From contig NZ_SOHK01000009.1 in assembly GCF_004404055.1 (NCBI RefSeq), positions 1-64,000 of the forward strand: 64,000 bases of DNA, read 5' to 3'. This document shows, piece by piece, positions 1 to 9,499 of this stretch; positions within the stretch are counted from its first letter, which is position 1; each line of letters starts with the position of its first letter. Source of the stretch: Cryobacterium ruanii. Its GTDB lineage: Bacteria > Actinomycetota > Actinomycetes > Actinomycetales > Microbacteriaceae. Below the pieces are notes generated by a model. The model did not search any database. It saw only the letters and a list, made by a program, of their open reading frames with translations, and was not told the DNA's origin. The position numbers and the translations under genes were made by a program.

Positions 1-337
1 TCTATCGCTCACTGGCGACCCTTACTGCTTGACTTCAACCATAGAAGGGTCGTGTGGTGTCCTTCGTGAGTTGCTTTAGCCGGTCCCCACTGACCATCCC
101 ACGATGGCTCCTCGCGTTGGCGAAGCAACACTCAAATCCGGAAAACTTCACCATTCAATGGGACGTGATCTAGCCCACTTTGCCGATGAGATTTCATAGC
201 AATCTCCGCTTGTTCCATGCCGTCGAATGTTTTTGATAGCTTGCCAAACGCTTCGAGCGGCGCGTCACCCCGAGTGGCCGGACTCCGGTGTGTGGTGTCC
301 GGACCATCTCGGGTTGTAAGTTGGTCTTCCAGCAGCG
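1..337. other. Gene-poor window edge
   Basis: No convincing gene is visible here. The only sizeable reading frame is a minus-strand 76-codon frame (132-362) that begins inside the last codons of the SRPBCC gene, has no ribosome binding site of its own and resembles no family I know. The stretch may be the 3' flank of that gene plus decayed accessory DNA. Confidence 0.4.
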
Positions 338-793
338 TCAGGCCTGCACATCTCCGCGCCATCCGACACCGTCGGTTCCCTTCGCCTCGATGAACTCCTT
401 GAAGTTCTTCAGGTCTTTCTTAATGGCGTGATCGTCCACACCGAGAGCTGCCCCTGCCTTCTCAAGCAGCCCTTTCGCTTCCCAATCAAGCTGAACCGTC
501 ACGCGCGTCTCGTTCGCGGCCAACTTATGGAACGTGACAACTCCCGCGTGGTCGACCTGGCCGCCGGTGCTGTTCCAGGCAACACGCTCGTCGGGGTGCT
601 GCTCAGTTATCCGAGCCTCGAACTCGCGCTCCACGCCGCCGATTTTTACCTTCCACTCGGTGAGAGTGTCGGTTACTTGCGTGACGGATTCAACAAAACT
701 GAGGAACTTTGGAAACTCCTCGAATTTTGTCCACTGGTTGTAAGCGATGGCAACGGGAACGTTGACGTCAACAGTCTCGATGGCATTGGGCAT
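338..793 (-). CDS. SRPBCC family protein (cyclase/dehydrase type)
   Basis: A 151-residue protein of the START/SRPBCC hydrophobic-ligand-binding fold. The N-terminus (NVPVAIAYNQWTKFEEFP) matches the first strand and helix of polyketide_cyc-type proteins, in which a Trp/Phe-rich segment follows a variable strand. The middle has the typical GVEREFEARITEQHPDERV pattern and a WNSTGG strand, and the C-terminus is a long amphipathic helix (LKNFKEFIEAKG) that closes the cavity. An AGGAGG Shine-Dalgarno lies five bases before the ATG, which fixes the start. The ligand cannot be told; relatives in actinobacteria are often stress- or membrane-associated. It stands alone, and the next gene upstream on the same strand is about 160 bases away. 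Confidence 0.85.
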   Translation of the reverse strand: MPNAIETVDVNVPVAIAYNQWTKFEEFPKFLSFVESVTQVTDTLTEWKVKIGGVEREFEARITEQHPDERVAWNSTGGQVDHAGVVTFHKLAANETRVTVQLDWEAKGLLEKAGAALGVDDHAIKKDLKNFKEFIEAKGTDGVGWRGDVQA

Positions 794-954
794 GATGACC
801 TCCTGATGCGAATTCAGCGGATGAAATAGTTTCTGCTACCCCATTCACAGTACCGAAGGCTATTCCAAGGTCAACCCGGGTAAGGAAAAACTTGCGGGAA
901 CGAGTAGGTACCTGTGCGCTGAACCTCAGCAGCGGAGACAAGCGATGGGACGGG

Positions 955-2070
955 CTAAACGACGGGCGCGGGAGACTCCTCAGAATCCCTCTCGGTCCCA
1001 GGACGCAGTGCGACCAAAATGCGCTTCAGATCGATGACGATCGCGGCCGCCGGGCTGAGCGATGTCGCCCCGGCACCCAACTCTTGCATGCCGTGCAGAA
1101 TCGCCTCAACTGCCGCTACGGCGGCATCAAAGGGCGCGCTATCACGAGGGGCGTCGTCCGTGACACGCAAAATTTCTGCGACCGCGTGCAGGGCATCGCT
1201 GAGAACCGGCCGCAGTTCGGGAGGCAGCTCAAGGGGAATCGGTTTACCCCAGATCATGCTTGCAAAAACCTCAGTCAGGTTGCGCACATGAAAGGTGACG
1301 TTCTCCAGGGCCGCGAGGTCCTCATAGTCAACAACAAGATTTCTGCGGTTGAAACGAGCGCGAGGGTTACCCTTACGACTCTCGTCCGCGCGTTGCACAG
1401 CCGACCGGACGTCTCGAGCCGCGTCGGTGAGTGCGCTGCCCCTGGTCGCCCAGAGTTCACGCTCGGGAGGCCAACTCTCGACCAAGGCCACGCCGATATC
1501 GCTGAGGTGCGTGGCGAGGGTGCCTCGAAAACTGGTCAACCGCTCGACAGCCGTGCCGATGGTGAGCGGCGGCAAAATAAGCAGGTTGACCAAAAGCCCC
1601 ACCGCCATTCCCAGACAGACTTGAGCAAGATAACCGACCGAGTAATCATCGGCTTCCGGGCCGCCGATGATGAGAACGAAAAGAGCAGTCAGGGGTACTT
1701 GTTCTCCGCCCACACCAAGCCATCGCATTCCTCCGATAAGGGAGCCGAGGCCGATGACCAGCGAGATCGTCCAAACGCTGGGCTCGCTCAGGAGAAGCAC
1801 TGCCCCGGCGAGTGCGATTCCGACGGCCAGCCCAGCGAGGGTTTGCAAAGCGCTGCGGAGCGAACGCATAAGCGTTGGATGCATGCTCAGAAGTGCGCCC
1901 AGCGGCGCGTAGTACCGCAATTCCTGAGCGTCTCCAGGGAGGAAAGGGGACAGCGTCCAGGCAATCGCCACGGCAACAGCGATCTTGGTGACCTGGAGGA
2001 ATCGCGGAGGTTGGAGACGACGAACCGACGCCGGCCGTGATGCGTTCCACGGAAAAATCGTTCTCGGCAT
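955..2070 (-). CDS. FUSC family inner-membrane protein (aromatic-acid exporter-like)
   Basis: About 371 residues. The frame is open further upstream, but I place the start at the ATG giving MPRTIFPWNASRPAS, preceded by a purine-rich AGAAGAGA. The N-terminal half has about six hydrophobic segments in the FUSC arrangement, including YYAPLGALLSMHPTLMRSLR, which is the conserved loop of this fold, then two Gly-rich membrane helices and LLVNLLILPP. The second half is a soluble helical domain (about residues 185-371) rich in charged residues. FUSC proteins include p-hydroxybenzoate and fusaric-acid efflux components; the substrate here is unknown. No membrane-fusion partner lies nearby, which is normal for single-gene Gram-positive forms. 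Confidence 0.8.
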   Translation of the reverse strand: MPRTIFPWNASRPASVRRLQPPRFLQVTKIAVAVAIAWTLSPFLPGDAQELRYYAPLGALLSMHPTLMRSLRSALQTLAGLAVGIALAGAVLLLSEPSVWTISLVIGLGSLIGGMRWLGVGGEQVPLTALFVLIIGGPEADDYSVGYLAQVCLGMAVGLLVNLLILPPLTIGTAVERLTSFRGTLATHLSDIGVALVESWPPERELWATRGSALTDAARDVRSAVQRADESRKGNPRARFNRRNLVVDYEDLAALENVTFHVRNLTEVFASMIWGKPIPLELPPELRPVLSDALHAVAEILRVTDDAPRDSAPFDAAVAAVEAILHGMQELGAGATSLSPAAAIVIDLKRILVALRPGTERDSEESPAPVV

Positions 2071-2292
2071 CGTCTGATTCTCTTCTGCGGCAACGGAGAG
2101 TTGGGATCCGCTCGCCCCGCAGGTTAAGCGCGGATGCTGGCGAGGCGCTGGGAAACATCCGAGAAGAAAACCACTCCCGCAGTCGGCAGGTAAGGAGCTG
2201 TGGAATTTTCGGATGGGATGTCCACTGTCGTTCACGCCGTGTCCGACGGTTCAGGCGCTGCCGCCGTCGCGCGTCTCCTTCCCTGATGTCTT

Positions 2293-2928
2293 TTATTGTC
2301 CACAACAGGGCTGAGATCTCGTTTGGTTCATGCGCGGCATTCGTGTGGCGCCGGCCAGCCTCCATCCTTTGACTAAGAAACTGTCTGTGATTTGGCTAGC
2401 GGTGTTCTTGGCATCTGTCAGCTCATGCAGGTATTCGCGGAGCCTGCCGACGCCGGAAACGACCTCGACCGCGGGTACCTCGTCCGGTGCCAGGACCCGG
2501 TCTGGGGCGACAAAACGACAGCCAGGCAAGCGAATTACGATACCTTCGCCTACACCAACGCCCCCAACCGGAGCCTTCAACCAATCGAACAACTCTGACT
2601 CGGCCTCGGTATGAGAATTGGATACGGCCACGTTGGGGCTATCCACGACGACTTTCACCCCCGCGGAACGCAGCTGAGCTGGATCTCCGATACCGGAGCG
2701 TTCACGGAACAGCGGAGTGTCGAGCCAACCGCCAGCCAAGAGCACCTCTTGCATCATGGGGTCCAGGCCAGCTTTGGCGGCGCGGAGCATCCCGGAGCGC
2801 CCCTCGCGGCGGGTGACCTCGTTCACGAGGAGAACCTCGAGGAACACGGCGTGGCCCATGCTGTGTTGGCGCGCGAGGGCGAGGCGTTCCGGGGGGTCCT
2901 TGAGTTCCGAGAGCTTGGGTCTGCGCAA
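2293..2928 (-). pseudogene. GMC-type oxidoreductase remnant
   Basis: The frame is open for 211 codons, but only the N-terminal half is recognisable. Residues about 58-105 (QEVLLAGGWLDTPLFRERSG, then IGDPAQLRSAGVKVVVDSP) line up with the second signature of glucose-methanol-choline oxidoreductases, where a GA(I/L)xTPxLLxxSGIGP motif is followed by LRxxGIxVxxDxPGVG. The family needs about 500-560 residues, with an N-terminal FAD-binding GxGxxG and a C-terminal His/Asn pair; none of these is present. The remaining C-terminal 90 residues match nothing I know and may be out-of-frame or foreign sequence. It lies just after the MHS transporter gene, so it may once have belonged to the same catabolic cluster. 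A functional gene is unlikely. Confidence 0.5.
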
Positions 2929-3026
2929 GGTGTGGGCGAGGTCGGCGATGATGGGATCAACGGGCCGGGCGGACGTCTTCCGGGTCTACCGTTGACCCGG
3001 ACGACGCCCGCCTTATTTAGGGAGCA

Positions 3027-4412
3027 TCAGTTAGCGCTGACGCGTTCCTGGGCAGCCCCTTCGTTTTTATCGTCTAACTCTTGGGCAGCGGCGATGCGCC
3101 GGTCCAACTTTACGAGTGTTTCAGGTGCGAGCAACGTTGCTACAACCGTGATGACACCAATCACGCTGAAGTAGAGAATTACCCAGCCCGGCTTGCCGTC
3201 GCCAGCGGTGAGGAGCGCCACAGCGACCAACGGCGCGATACCACCGGCCAGGACCGAGCCAAACTGGTAGCCCATGGACGCGCCACTGTACCGCAGCTTT
3301 GTGGAAAACAGTTCCGCAAAAAACGCAGCCTGGGGGCCGTACATCGAGTTGTGGAAGACCGCGAGACCGATGATGATGGCGAGAGTTGCCAGCAGGGCGC
3401 TGCCACTGTCCGTCATGACAAAATACAGTGGGAAGAACAGGAGTCCGCCGATGGAACCGAACAGGTATAGCGGCTTACGCCCAATCTTATCCGAGAGGAT
3501 CGCCCACAGCGGGACGGCAAAGATGCCGATGGCCGAGGCAATGAGAACAGACATCGTGCCTTGGTTGGCCCGTTCGGCACCGAACGTCTTCATGATGTAG
3601 ACCACGGAGAACGTGGTGTATAGGTAGAACGCGGAGTTTTCTGCCAACCGCATGCCGACAACGAGCCAGATGCCCTTGGATTCCTTTCTCATGGCCTCAC
3701 CCAGAGGCTTCTTCGAGGTCTGTTTCGTCGCAACAAGTTCCTTGAAGTCGTCTGAGTCCTCGAGCTTGGCGCGAACGATCAGGCCGATGACGATCAGGAC
3801 CACGCTGAGCACAAACGGCACTCGCCATGCCCAGGCATCGAATGCTTCTGCGGGCACGGAGGCGTTTACGATCAGGACGCTTGAGTTGGCCAGAAGCATG
3901 CCAGCCGGGACGCCCATCTGCGTGAAGCTCCCGAAGAATCCGCTGCGCCCAGGAGGCGCGTGTTCGATGGAGATGACGGCTGCTCCGGCCCATTCGGCTC
4001 CGGCGCCGAAGCCCTGCAGCAGGCGCAGCACCGTCAGCAGGATGGGAGCCCAGACTCCGATCTGTGCGTAGGTGGGAAGCAGCCCCATGGATAGCGTGGC
4101 GAAGCCCATAATGAGCAGCGACAGCACCAGCATGGGCTTGCGACCGATTTTGTCGCCGAAGTGGCCGGCGAACATGCCGCCAAAGGGACGTGCGGCGAAG
4201 CCGACGGCGTAGGTGACAAAGGCCAGGAGAAGGCCGGTCGCCGGGTCCTGTTCGGGGAAGTACAGGCGGCTGAAGACGCCTGTCGCGGCGAGCAGACCGA
4301 AGATGTAATAGTCATACCACTCGATAGTGGTGCCCGCTAAGCTGGCGAGCGGCACGCGCCAGTGCACTTTCGTTTTGGCTTTGGTATTGGTATTGGAATT
4401 GGAGATCGTCAT
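3027..4412 (-). CDS. MHS-family MFS transporter (metabolite:H+ symporter)
   Basis: A 461-residue integral membrane protein with about twelve predicted helices. The N-terminal LASLAGTTIEWYDYYIFG is the hallmark of the metabolite:H+ symporter family (ShiA, ProP, KgtP types). The loop between helices 2 and 3 carries GHFGDKIGRKPMLV, the major-facilitator motif, repeated as LSDKIGRKPLYL in the second half. The conserved LRLLQGFGAGAEWAGA segment also matches the family. It is the last gene of a minus-strand block, 39 bases after the aldehyde dehydrogenase, so it probably imports the substrate of that pathway, which should be a small organic acid or zwitterion. The exact substrate cannot be read from sequence. 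Confidence 0.88.
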   Translation of the reverse strand: MTISNSNTNTKAKTKVHWRVPLASLAGTTIEWYDYYIFGLLAATGVFSRLYFPEQDPATGLLLAFVTYAVGFAARPFGGMFAGHFGDKIGRKPMLVLSLLIMGFATLSMGLLPTYAQIGVWAPILLTVLRLLQGFGAGAEWAGAAVISIEHAPPGRSGFFGSFTQMGVPAGMLLANSSVLIVNASVPAEAFDAWAWRVPFVLSVVLIVIGLIVRAKLEDSDDFKELVATKQTSKKPLGEAMRKESKGIWLVVGMRLAENSAFYLYTTFSVVYIMKTFGAERANQGTMSVLIASAIGIFAVPLWAILSDKIGRKPLYLFGSIGGLLFFPLYFVMTDSGSALLATLAIIIGLAVFHNSMYGPQAAFFAELFSTKLRYSGASMGYQFGSVLAGGIAPLVAVALLTAGDGKPGWVILYFSVIGVITVVATLLAPETLVKLDRRIAAAQELDDKNEGAAQERVSAN

Positions 4413-4451
4413 TGGTCTTTTCTTTCGGATGGAAACGAAGGGAGCGGTTGA

Positions 4452-5927
4452 CTACCAGTCGACGGCGATGTACTTGGTTTCGGTGAAGTCCAGCAGGCCT
4501 TGGTGGGCTCCTTCACGGCCCAGACCGCTTTGTTTGACACCGCCGAAGGGGGCGGCGGGGTCGGAGACCAACCCGCGGTTCAGGGCCACCATTCCGCTTT
4601 CCAAGCGCTCGGCGACGCGCAGCCCGCGCCGCAGGTCTTCGGTGAAGACATAGGCGGCAAGACCGTATTCGGTGTCGTTGGCGGCGGCAATGACTTCATC
4701 TTCGTTGTCAAAGAGGATCACGGAGGCCACCGGGCCGAAGATCTCCTCATTGACCATGCGGGCGTAGAACGGCACGTTGGTCACCACTGTTGGCGGGTAG
4801 TAGTAGCCAGCGCCGTTGGGGAGTTTGCCACCGGTGAGCAGACGCGCCCCCTGATCCAGCGCGTCCTGGACCAGGGCGTGTACCTTGTTAACACTGGCCT
4901 CGTCCACCAGCGGTCCCACTTCGGTGGCAGGTTCGGTGCCGGGGCCCACTCTCAGCGCACCCATCCGCCGTGCAAGGCGGGAAGAAAACTCGGCTTGAAT
5001 GCCGCGCTGGACGTAAATCCGGTTGGCGGCCGTGCAGGCCTGGCCACCGTTGCGCATCTTGGCGATCAAGACCCCCTCGATGGCCTCGTCCAGGTCTGCA
5101 TCGTTGAACACCAGGAAGGGGGCGTTACCGCCAAGCTCCATGGAGCATTTGAGTACATTGTCCGCGGCTAGGCGCAGCAAGTGCCGTCCCACACCGGTGG
5201 ACCCGGTGAAGGAGAGCTTGCGCACCCGTGGGTCGGCGAGCATTGGTGTCATGACATCGTCGGTCTTGCTGGTGGTGATCACATTGACCACACCGGCCGG
5301 AACTCCGGCGTCCATCATTAGCTGGGCAATCGCCAGTGCGGTCAGGGGCGTCAGGCCGGCGGGCTTGAGCACCGCCGTACAGCCGGCGGCGAGTGCGGGC
5401 GCCAATTTCCGCGTGGCCATGGCTGCCGGAAAATTCCACGGCGTGATAAGGATGCAGACGCCAATCGGCTGGTGTTGAACTAAAATGCGGTTGGTCCCGG
5501 AGGGCGAGGTGGACACTTCGCCAATTATGCGCACGGCCTCCTCGGCGTACCAGCGGAAGAATTCGGCGGCGTAGGCCACTTCCCCCCGCGCATCGGGCAG
5601 TGCTTTACCGTTTTCGAGGGAGATGAGGTGGGCGATTTGTTCGCTGCGCTCGGTCATCAGTTCAAAGCAGCGGCTGAGGATCTCGGCGCGCTTGCGGGGA
5701 GGCGTGGCGGCCCAAGCGGGGAAGGCCGCGGCTGCGGCGTCGACGGCAGTCAGGCCGTCCTCGACGTCTGCGTCGGCAATGTTCGTGATGACAGACGCGT
5801 CGGAGGGGTTGATCACGCTGAAGGTTTGCCCGCCGGCCGCGTCCAGCCACTGCCCGGCGATTAGGAGCCGACGGGGCACTGTCAAGCCGTCGACGTCGAG
5901 CGGTTCCTGGGTTGAGGTGAGAGTCAT
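4452..5927 (-). CDS. NAD(P)-dependent succinate-semialdehyde-type dehydrogenase
   Basis: A 491-residue aldehyde dehydrogenase. The ATG chosen (MTLTSTQEPLDVDGL) has AAGGA eight bases upstream; an upstream in-frame extension looks non-coding. Key features are the NAD-binding LSFTGSTGVGRHLL, the general base Glu in MELGGNAPFLVF (about residue 263) and the catalytic Cys in GGQACTAANRIYVQ (about 298). The order and spacing, with ITPWNFPAAMATRKLAPALA, are closest to the GabD/succinate-semialdehyde group. It probably oxidises a C4-type semialdehyde to the acid in the cytoplasm. The neighbouring iron alcohol dehydrogenase could supply the aldehyde, as in 4-hydroxybutyrate breakdown, but this substrate is an inference. 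Confidence 0.88.
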   Translation of the reverse strand: MTLTSTQEPLDVDGLTVPRRLLIAGQWLDAAGGQTFSVINPSDASVITNIADADVEDGLTAVDAAAAAFPAWAATPPRKRAEILSRCFELMTERSEQIAHLISLENGKALPDARGEVAYAAEFFRWYAEEAVRIIGEVSTSPSGTNRILVQHQPIGVCILITPWNFPAAMATRKLAPALAAGCTAVLKPAGLTPLTALAIAQLMMDAGVPAGVVNVITTSKTDDVMTPMLADPRVRKLSFTGSTGVGRHLLRLAADNVLKCSMELGGNAPFLVFNDADLDEAIEGVLIAKMRNGGQACTAANRIYVQRGIQAEFSSRLARRMGALRVGPGTEPATEVGPLVDEASVNKVHALVQDALDQGARLLTGGKLPNGAGYYYPPTVVTNVPFYARMVNEEIFGPVASVILFDNEDEVIAAANDTEYGLAAYVFTEDLRRGLRVAERLESGMVALNRGLVSDPAAPFGGVKQSGLGREGAHQGLLDFTETKYIAVDW

Positions 5928-5973
5928 GGGAGTGTCCTTGGGTCTTTTGGTGAAATCAAGTGGCGGTGACGGG

Positions 5974-7224
5974 TCAGGCGATGGTGCGGTCGCCGAAAAA
6001 GGCTGCCTGCACGATCGAGGTGACGGCATCTAGGTCAAGCAGCATTGGGTTGTTCTCGATCAGGCGCTTGGAATTCATGGACAGAGCGGCAATCTGGCCC
6101 AACTGGGATTCCTCCACGCCCAGGTCCGCGAGCGTGGCTGGCATATCGATGGCGGCGAGGATCTCGTCAATCGCGTCAACGCCGGCCATGGCGGCCGCCC
6201 GGGCGTCAAGCCCCCGCGTGTCGCGGCCCAACGCCTCGGCAATCTCGGCCAGCTGGGGCATGATGGCGTTGAAATTGTGCCGAACAACGTAGGGCAGCAA
6301 CAGCCCGACGCCGACGCCGTGCGGGGTGTGGGTCAGGTTACCCACTGGGTATTGGATGGCGTGTGCAGCGGCGGTGCCGGCATTGCTGAGCGTGATGCCG
6401 CCGTATAGGGCCGCCAGCATCATGTCGGCGCGGGCCCCGGTATTTTCGGGGTTTTTGTAGGCGGTGGCCAAGCTGCGTCCCACGAGCCGAATTCCGTTCA
6501 GAGCAAGGGAGTCGGCCAGGACGTTTTTGCCGACGAACACGCGCTCGGTGGCCAGTGAGCTGGTGGGTTCGCGGGTGATGGCGGTGAAGGACTCGACCAA
6601 GTGGACGAAGGCGTCCGCCCCGGTGGCCGCAGTGAGTGACGGCGGGCAGGTGTAGGTCAGTTCGGGGTCACAGACGGCAGCATAAGGGATGATGTGGGGG
6701 CTGGAGATGCCCATTTTCATACCGAGTTCGGGGTCGGAGACGACGGCGACGGCGGTCGCTTCCGAGCCTGTTCCGGCAGTGGTGGGCAGAGCAATGACGG
6801 GTATAACGGGGCCCGGAACCGCAAACTCGCCGTAGTAGTCTCTAGGCTGGCCTCCGTGGGCCAGCAGAACCGAGACCACCTTGGCCATGTCCATGCAGCT
6901 ACCGCCACCGAAGCCGATGATCACGTCGATCGGCTGACCCTTCAGTTGCGCCACGCAGGCCATAATGCCCGGGACGGGAAGTTCAGCCTGGGTGTCCCCG
7001 TAGACGCGGACCGTGAGGTTTCTGGCCTCTAAGCTGGCCACCAATTTCTTCAGGTCCTCGGAGGTGGCAAGGCGGGGGTCAGTGCAAATGAGCACGTTCC
7101 GGCCCAGGTCTGCTGCGATGTTGGCGATGGCAAAGCGTTGTTGGGCGCCGACGACGATGCTTCGGGGCAGTCGCAGAACGCCATAGCCTGTGGGATGGAT
7201 GTCCGTTGCGTATTCACACGACAT
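5974..7224 (-). CDS. Iron-containing alcohol dehydrogenase (group III)
   Basis: A 416-residue protein. The start MSCEYATDIHP is backed by GAGGAG nine bases upstream. The Rossmann half has GFGGGSCMDMAKVVS, the classical GGGSxxDxAK cofactor motif, and PTTAGTGSEAT. The metal site residues are visible as Asp and His in GADAFVHLVESF and two histidines in the HAIQYPVG...THTPHGVGVGLLLP stretch. Family members reduce or oxidise primary alcohols with NAD(P); 4-hydroxybutyrate, 1,3-propanediol and lactaldehyde enzymes are all in this group. It is 46 bases upstream of the aldehyde dehydrogenase on the same strand, giving an alcohol-to-aldehyde-to-acid pair. Confidence 0.88.
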   Translation of the reverse strand: MSCEYATDIHPTGYGVLRLPRSIVVGAQQRFAIANIAADLGRNVLICTDPRLATSEDLKKLVASLEARNLTVRVYGDTQAELPVPGIMACVAQLKGQPIDVIIGFGGGSCMDMAKVVSVLLAHGGQPRDYYGEFAVPGPVIPVIALPTTAGTGSEATAVAVVSDPELGMKMGISSPHIIPYAAVCDPELTYTCPPSLTAATGADAFVHLVESFTAITREPTSSLATERVFVGKNVLADSLALNGIRLVGRSLATAYKNPENTGARADMMLAALYGGITLSNAGTAAAHAIQYPVGNLTHTPHGVGVGLLLPYVVRHNFNAIMPQLAEIAEALGRDTRGLDARAAAMAGVDAIDEILAAIDMPATLADLGVEESQLGQIAALSMNSKRLIENNPMLLDLDAVTSIVQAAFFGDRTIA

Positions 7225-7390
7225 TGTGTCTAACTCCTCAAGATGAAATTCAACGGCTGGTGAAGGGCGCCGCATGATGTTCCATGTTTTCAGGGCAAAC
7301 CAAGTTCCACCATGTCGTTGAATGCCATATTTATGAGATGAGTATGTACGTCATGGACATGATGGGCGGTTCTTGTCCGCGGCGGCCGCC

Positions 7391-9367
7391 TCAGTGCCGC
7401 AGAACGCCGGTCCCGGCGGACTTAAGCCGCCACAGCCTCAGTGCCACGTGAATGTCCAGGGACCTGCTTCCCCGCCGCCAGGTAGCGCCAATGACGTTGT
7501 CGATGCGCTCGAGTCGCTGGCGCAGGGTATTGACGTGCACGTGGAGGGACGCGGCCGCCGAGGCGGTGGACGAGTCGTTTTCCAGAAAAGTCCAGGCGGT
7601 CAGGGCCAGCTGGGTGCTCCGGCGTTCGTCATACGCCAGCAGGGGCCCGAGCTGGGCGGCAAGAAGTTCGGTGGCGAACGGGCTGTCCATTGCGCCGAGC
7701 AGCATTCCTGTGGTGCCCAAGGTCACCCGGTCGGCCGCCTCACCATTGCGCATCAGGGCCTGCAGCGCCTGTACCACGGCGGAGGCTTCGGCGTGAGCGG
7801 CGGACAATTTCGCAAACCCGACCACAGCGTCCGAGGACCCGACGTTTGCAACGATGCGACGCCGCTTGAGCCCATCGACTATTTTCTCACCGCCATCCAT
7901 GGGGCCCATCGACGCATCATCAGCGTTCCTGGTGCCGCGGCGGGACGCGGGTTCAATGATGCACAGATGGGATTCGTGCAGGGCCGTAATACCAGGCCTA
8001 CCCTCAGTTTGCCGCTTTAATACCGCCAATGCTCGCTGCCGCTGGTCATCGCCCACACTCACTATTCGTACCACCAGTTGGGTGTCGTTGGTCAGGCCAA
8101 ACCGCCCGGCCCGCCGCTTGAGTACCTCAATATCAACGGCGCGTGGATTCATCAGGTCATCGACCAATTCCAGCTGCAAGCGGTATTGGGCGTCCTGGAA
8201 AGTACGTTCAAATAACAGCGCCGCGCTCAGCACCAGGGAACTCCGCTCTAGCACGGCAAGCCCAGCGGGAGCTAAGTCTCCGGCCACTATCAGGGACGCG
8301 AGGTGCTGGTCGCCGGCGATGGCGGCCATGACGACGAATTGCCCGTCGTCAAGGTTGAAGGGGACGGGAAGTTTTGCCATCGCGGAGGCTTCGGCCGCGC
8401 CAAGCGCGGCGGAGCTACCAAAGTCTCCCTGCGGTGCAAGTCCCGTCATGGGTTCGCCCGTGGCGCTCAACACAAAAACGTCGTGTCCTAGGGATTCGGT
8501 CAGGACGCGCAGGAGGTTGGGCAAGCTATCAGCCGAGGCAAGGGTCTCCACCATACTTTTATCCAGTGCCGACAACTTTTCCAGAGCCTGCACATGTTCC
8601 AGGTTCTCGCTCTGGGCCCGGTCCAGCCGGGCCAGGGTGTCAGCCATTTCGCTAAAGTGACGGGCGTTTTCAAGCGCGACGGCGGCATGGGTGCCAATCG
8701 ATTCCATCAGGGCGATGTCATCGCGGCTAAAGACATGTGGGTGGCGGTCCGCCACCATGAGCGCTCCGATGACCTGGCCCTCGACCCGTAGCGGAACACC
8801 CATGATTGCTTTGACGCCTTCGGCGTCCACTGCGGTATCGCTTGATTCAAGATGCGACTTGGACGTATCGGACAGGTAGTCCGGGCTTTGTGCCGGCGAA
8901 CTTCCGGTAGCCACGGCGCCCAGCACCCCTTCGCCCAGGGGAATGCGAATGTTACGGAACAGCGCGGTGGTGGCACCGTCGGTGACCCGGATGTAGGACT
9001 CGTTCGTCTCGTAGTCGTTCAGGCTCAGATAGGCGATGTCGCTCCCGATCAGGGCCCTGGTCCGCCGGACGATTGCCGCCAGTACGGCCTCGACGTCCCT
9101 GATGCCCGTGAGGTCCGTGGCTGTGTCATAAAGGACCCGCAGCAAGCTTTCCCGGCGGCTAGCTTCACCTAGCCGGGTGTTGAGCTGGCACACGGCCTCC
9201 ACTGTGGGCAGGTCAAGGCGCCCCTCGGCAACGATGAAGGAGAGGCGTGCTGCCAGAGAGGCAGTGGACACGCCGTTACCCAGCGACGCCAGCAACGTGC
9301 CTAGCGATTCGGGTCCCTGGGCGGTGTCGTCACTGGCTTTTTTGGTTTCGTCCGCGATGGCGCTCAC
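7391..9367 (-). CDS. GAF-domain PucR-family transcriptional regulator
   Basis: A 658-residue regulator. A GAF domain occupies about residues 85-235 (LRVLYDTATDLTGIRDVEAV onward, ending near ALENARHFSEM), followed by a coiled-coil-like helix (ADTLARLDRAQSENLEHVQALEKL). The middle holds a second sensor-like region. The C-terminal 70 residues (LTAWTFLENDSSTASAAASL, VHVNTLRQRLERI) form the PucR-type HTH_30 DNA-binding domain. Such proteins activate catabolic operons in response to a small ligand. It lies upstream of the dehydrogenase genes in the same direction, with about 165 bases between its stop and the alcohol dehydrogenase start, room for a regulated promoter. The GTG start used here lacks a clear Shine-Dalgarno, so the true start may be slightly downstream. 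Confidence 0.87.
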   Translation of the reverse strand: MSAIADETKKASDDTAQGPESLGTLLASLGNGVSTASLAARLSFIVAEGRLDLPTVEAVCQLNTRLGEASRRESLLRVLYDTATDLTGIRDVEAVLAAIVRRTRALIGSDIAYLSLNDYETNESYIRVTDGATTALFRNIRIPLGEGVLGAVATGSSPAQSPDYLSDTSKSHLESSDTAVDAEGVKAIMGVPLRVEGQVIGALMVADRHPHVFSRDDIALMESIGTHAAVALENARHFSEMADTLARLDRAQSENLEHVQALEKLSALDKSMVETLASADSLPNLLRVLTESLGHDVFVLSATGEPMTGLAPQGDFGSSAALGAAEASAMAKLPVPFNLDDGQFVVMAAIAGDQHLASLIVAGDLAPAGLAVLERSSLVLSAALLFERTFQDAQYRLQLELVDDLMNPRAVDIEVLKRRAGRFGLTNDTQLVVRIVSVGDDQRQRALAVLKRQTEGRPGITALHESHLCIIEPASRRGTRNADDASMGPMDGGEKIVDGLKRRRIVANVGSSDAVVGFAKLSAAHAEASAVVQALQALMRNGEAADRVTLGTTGMLLGAMDSPFATELLAAQLGPLLAYDERRSTQLALTAWTFLENDSSTASAAASLHVHVNTLRQRLERIDNVIGATWRRGSRSLDIHVALRLWRLKSAGTGVLRH

Positions 9368-9499
9368 GCATCCAATGGTAGGTTACGGGCCGCAACGGTC
9401 CGGCGGCTCTCCACTTCAGGAGCGACCGCATAACGATGAGGCCGAGCAGGGGGCCCGGACCAGGATCCACAGCGCAAATTCGTCCCACAGCCCCTGCGC

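Noticed and set aside
132..362. Minus-strand frame of 76 codons before the SRPBCC gene
   Set aside because: It starts inside the SRPBCC gene, has no Shine-Dalgarno and no recognisable motif.
892..2040. Long plus-strand frame of 382 codons
   Set aside because: It is antisense to the FUSC gene, is Arg/Gln/Asp-rich without domains, and arises from codon bias of the real gene.
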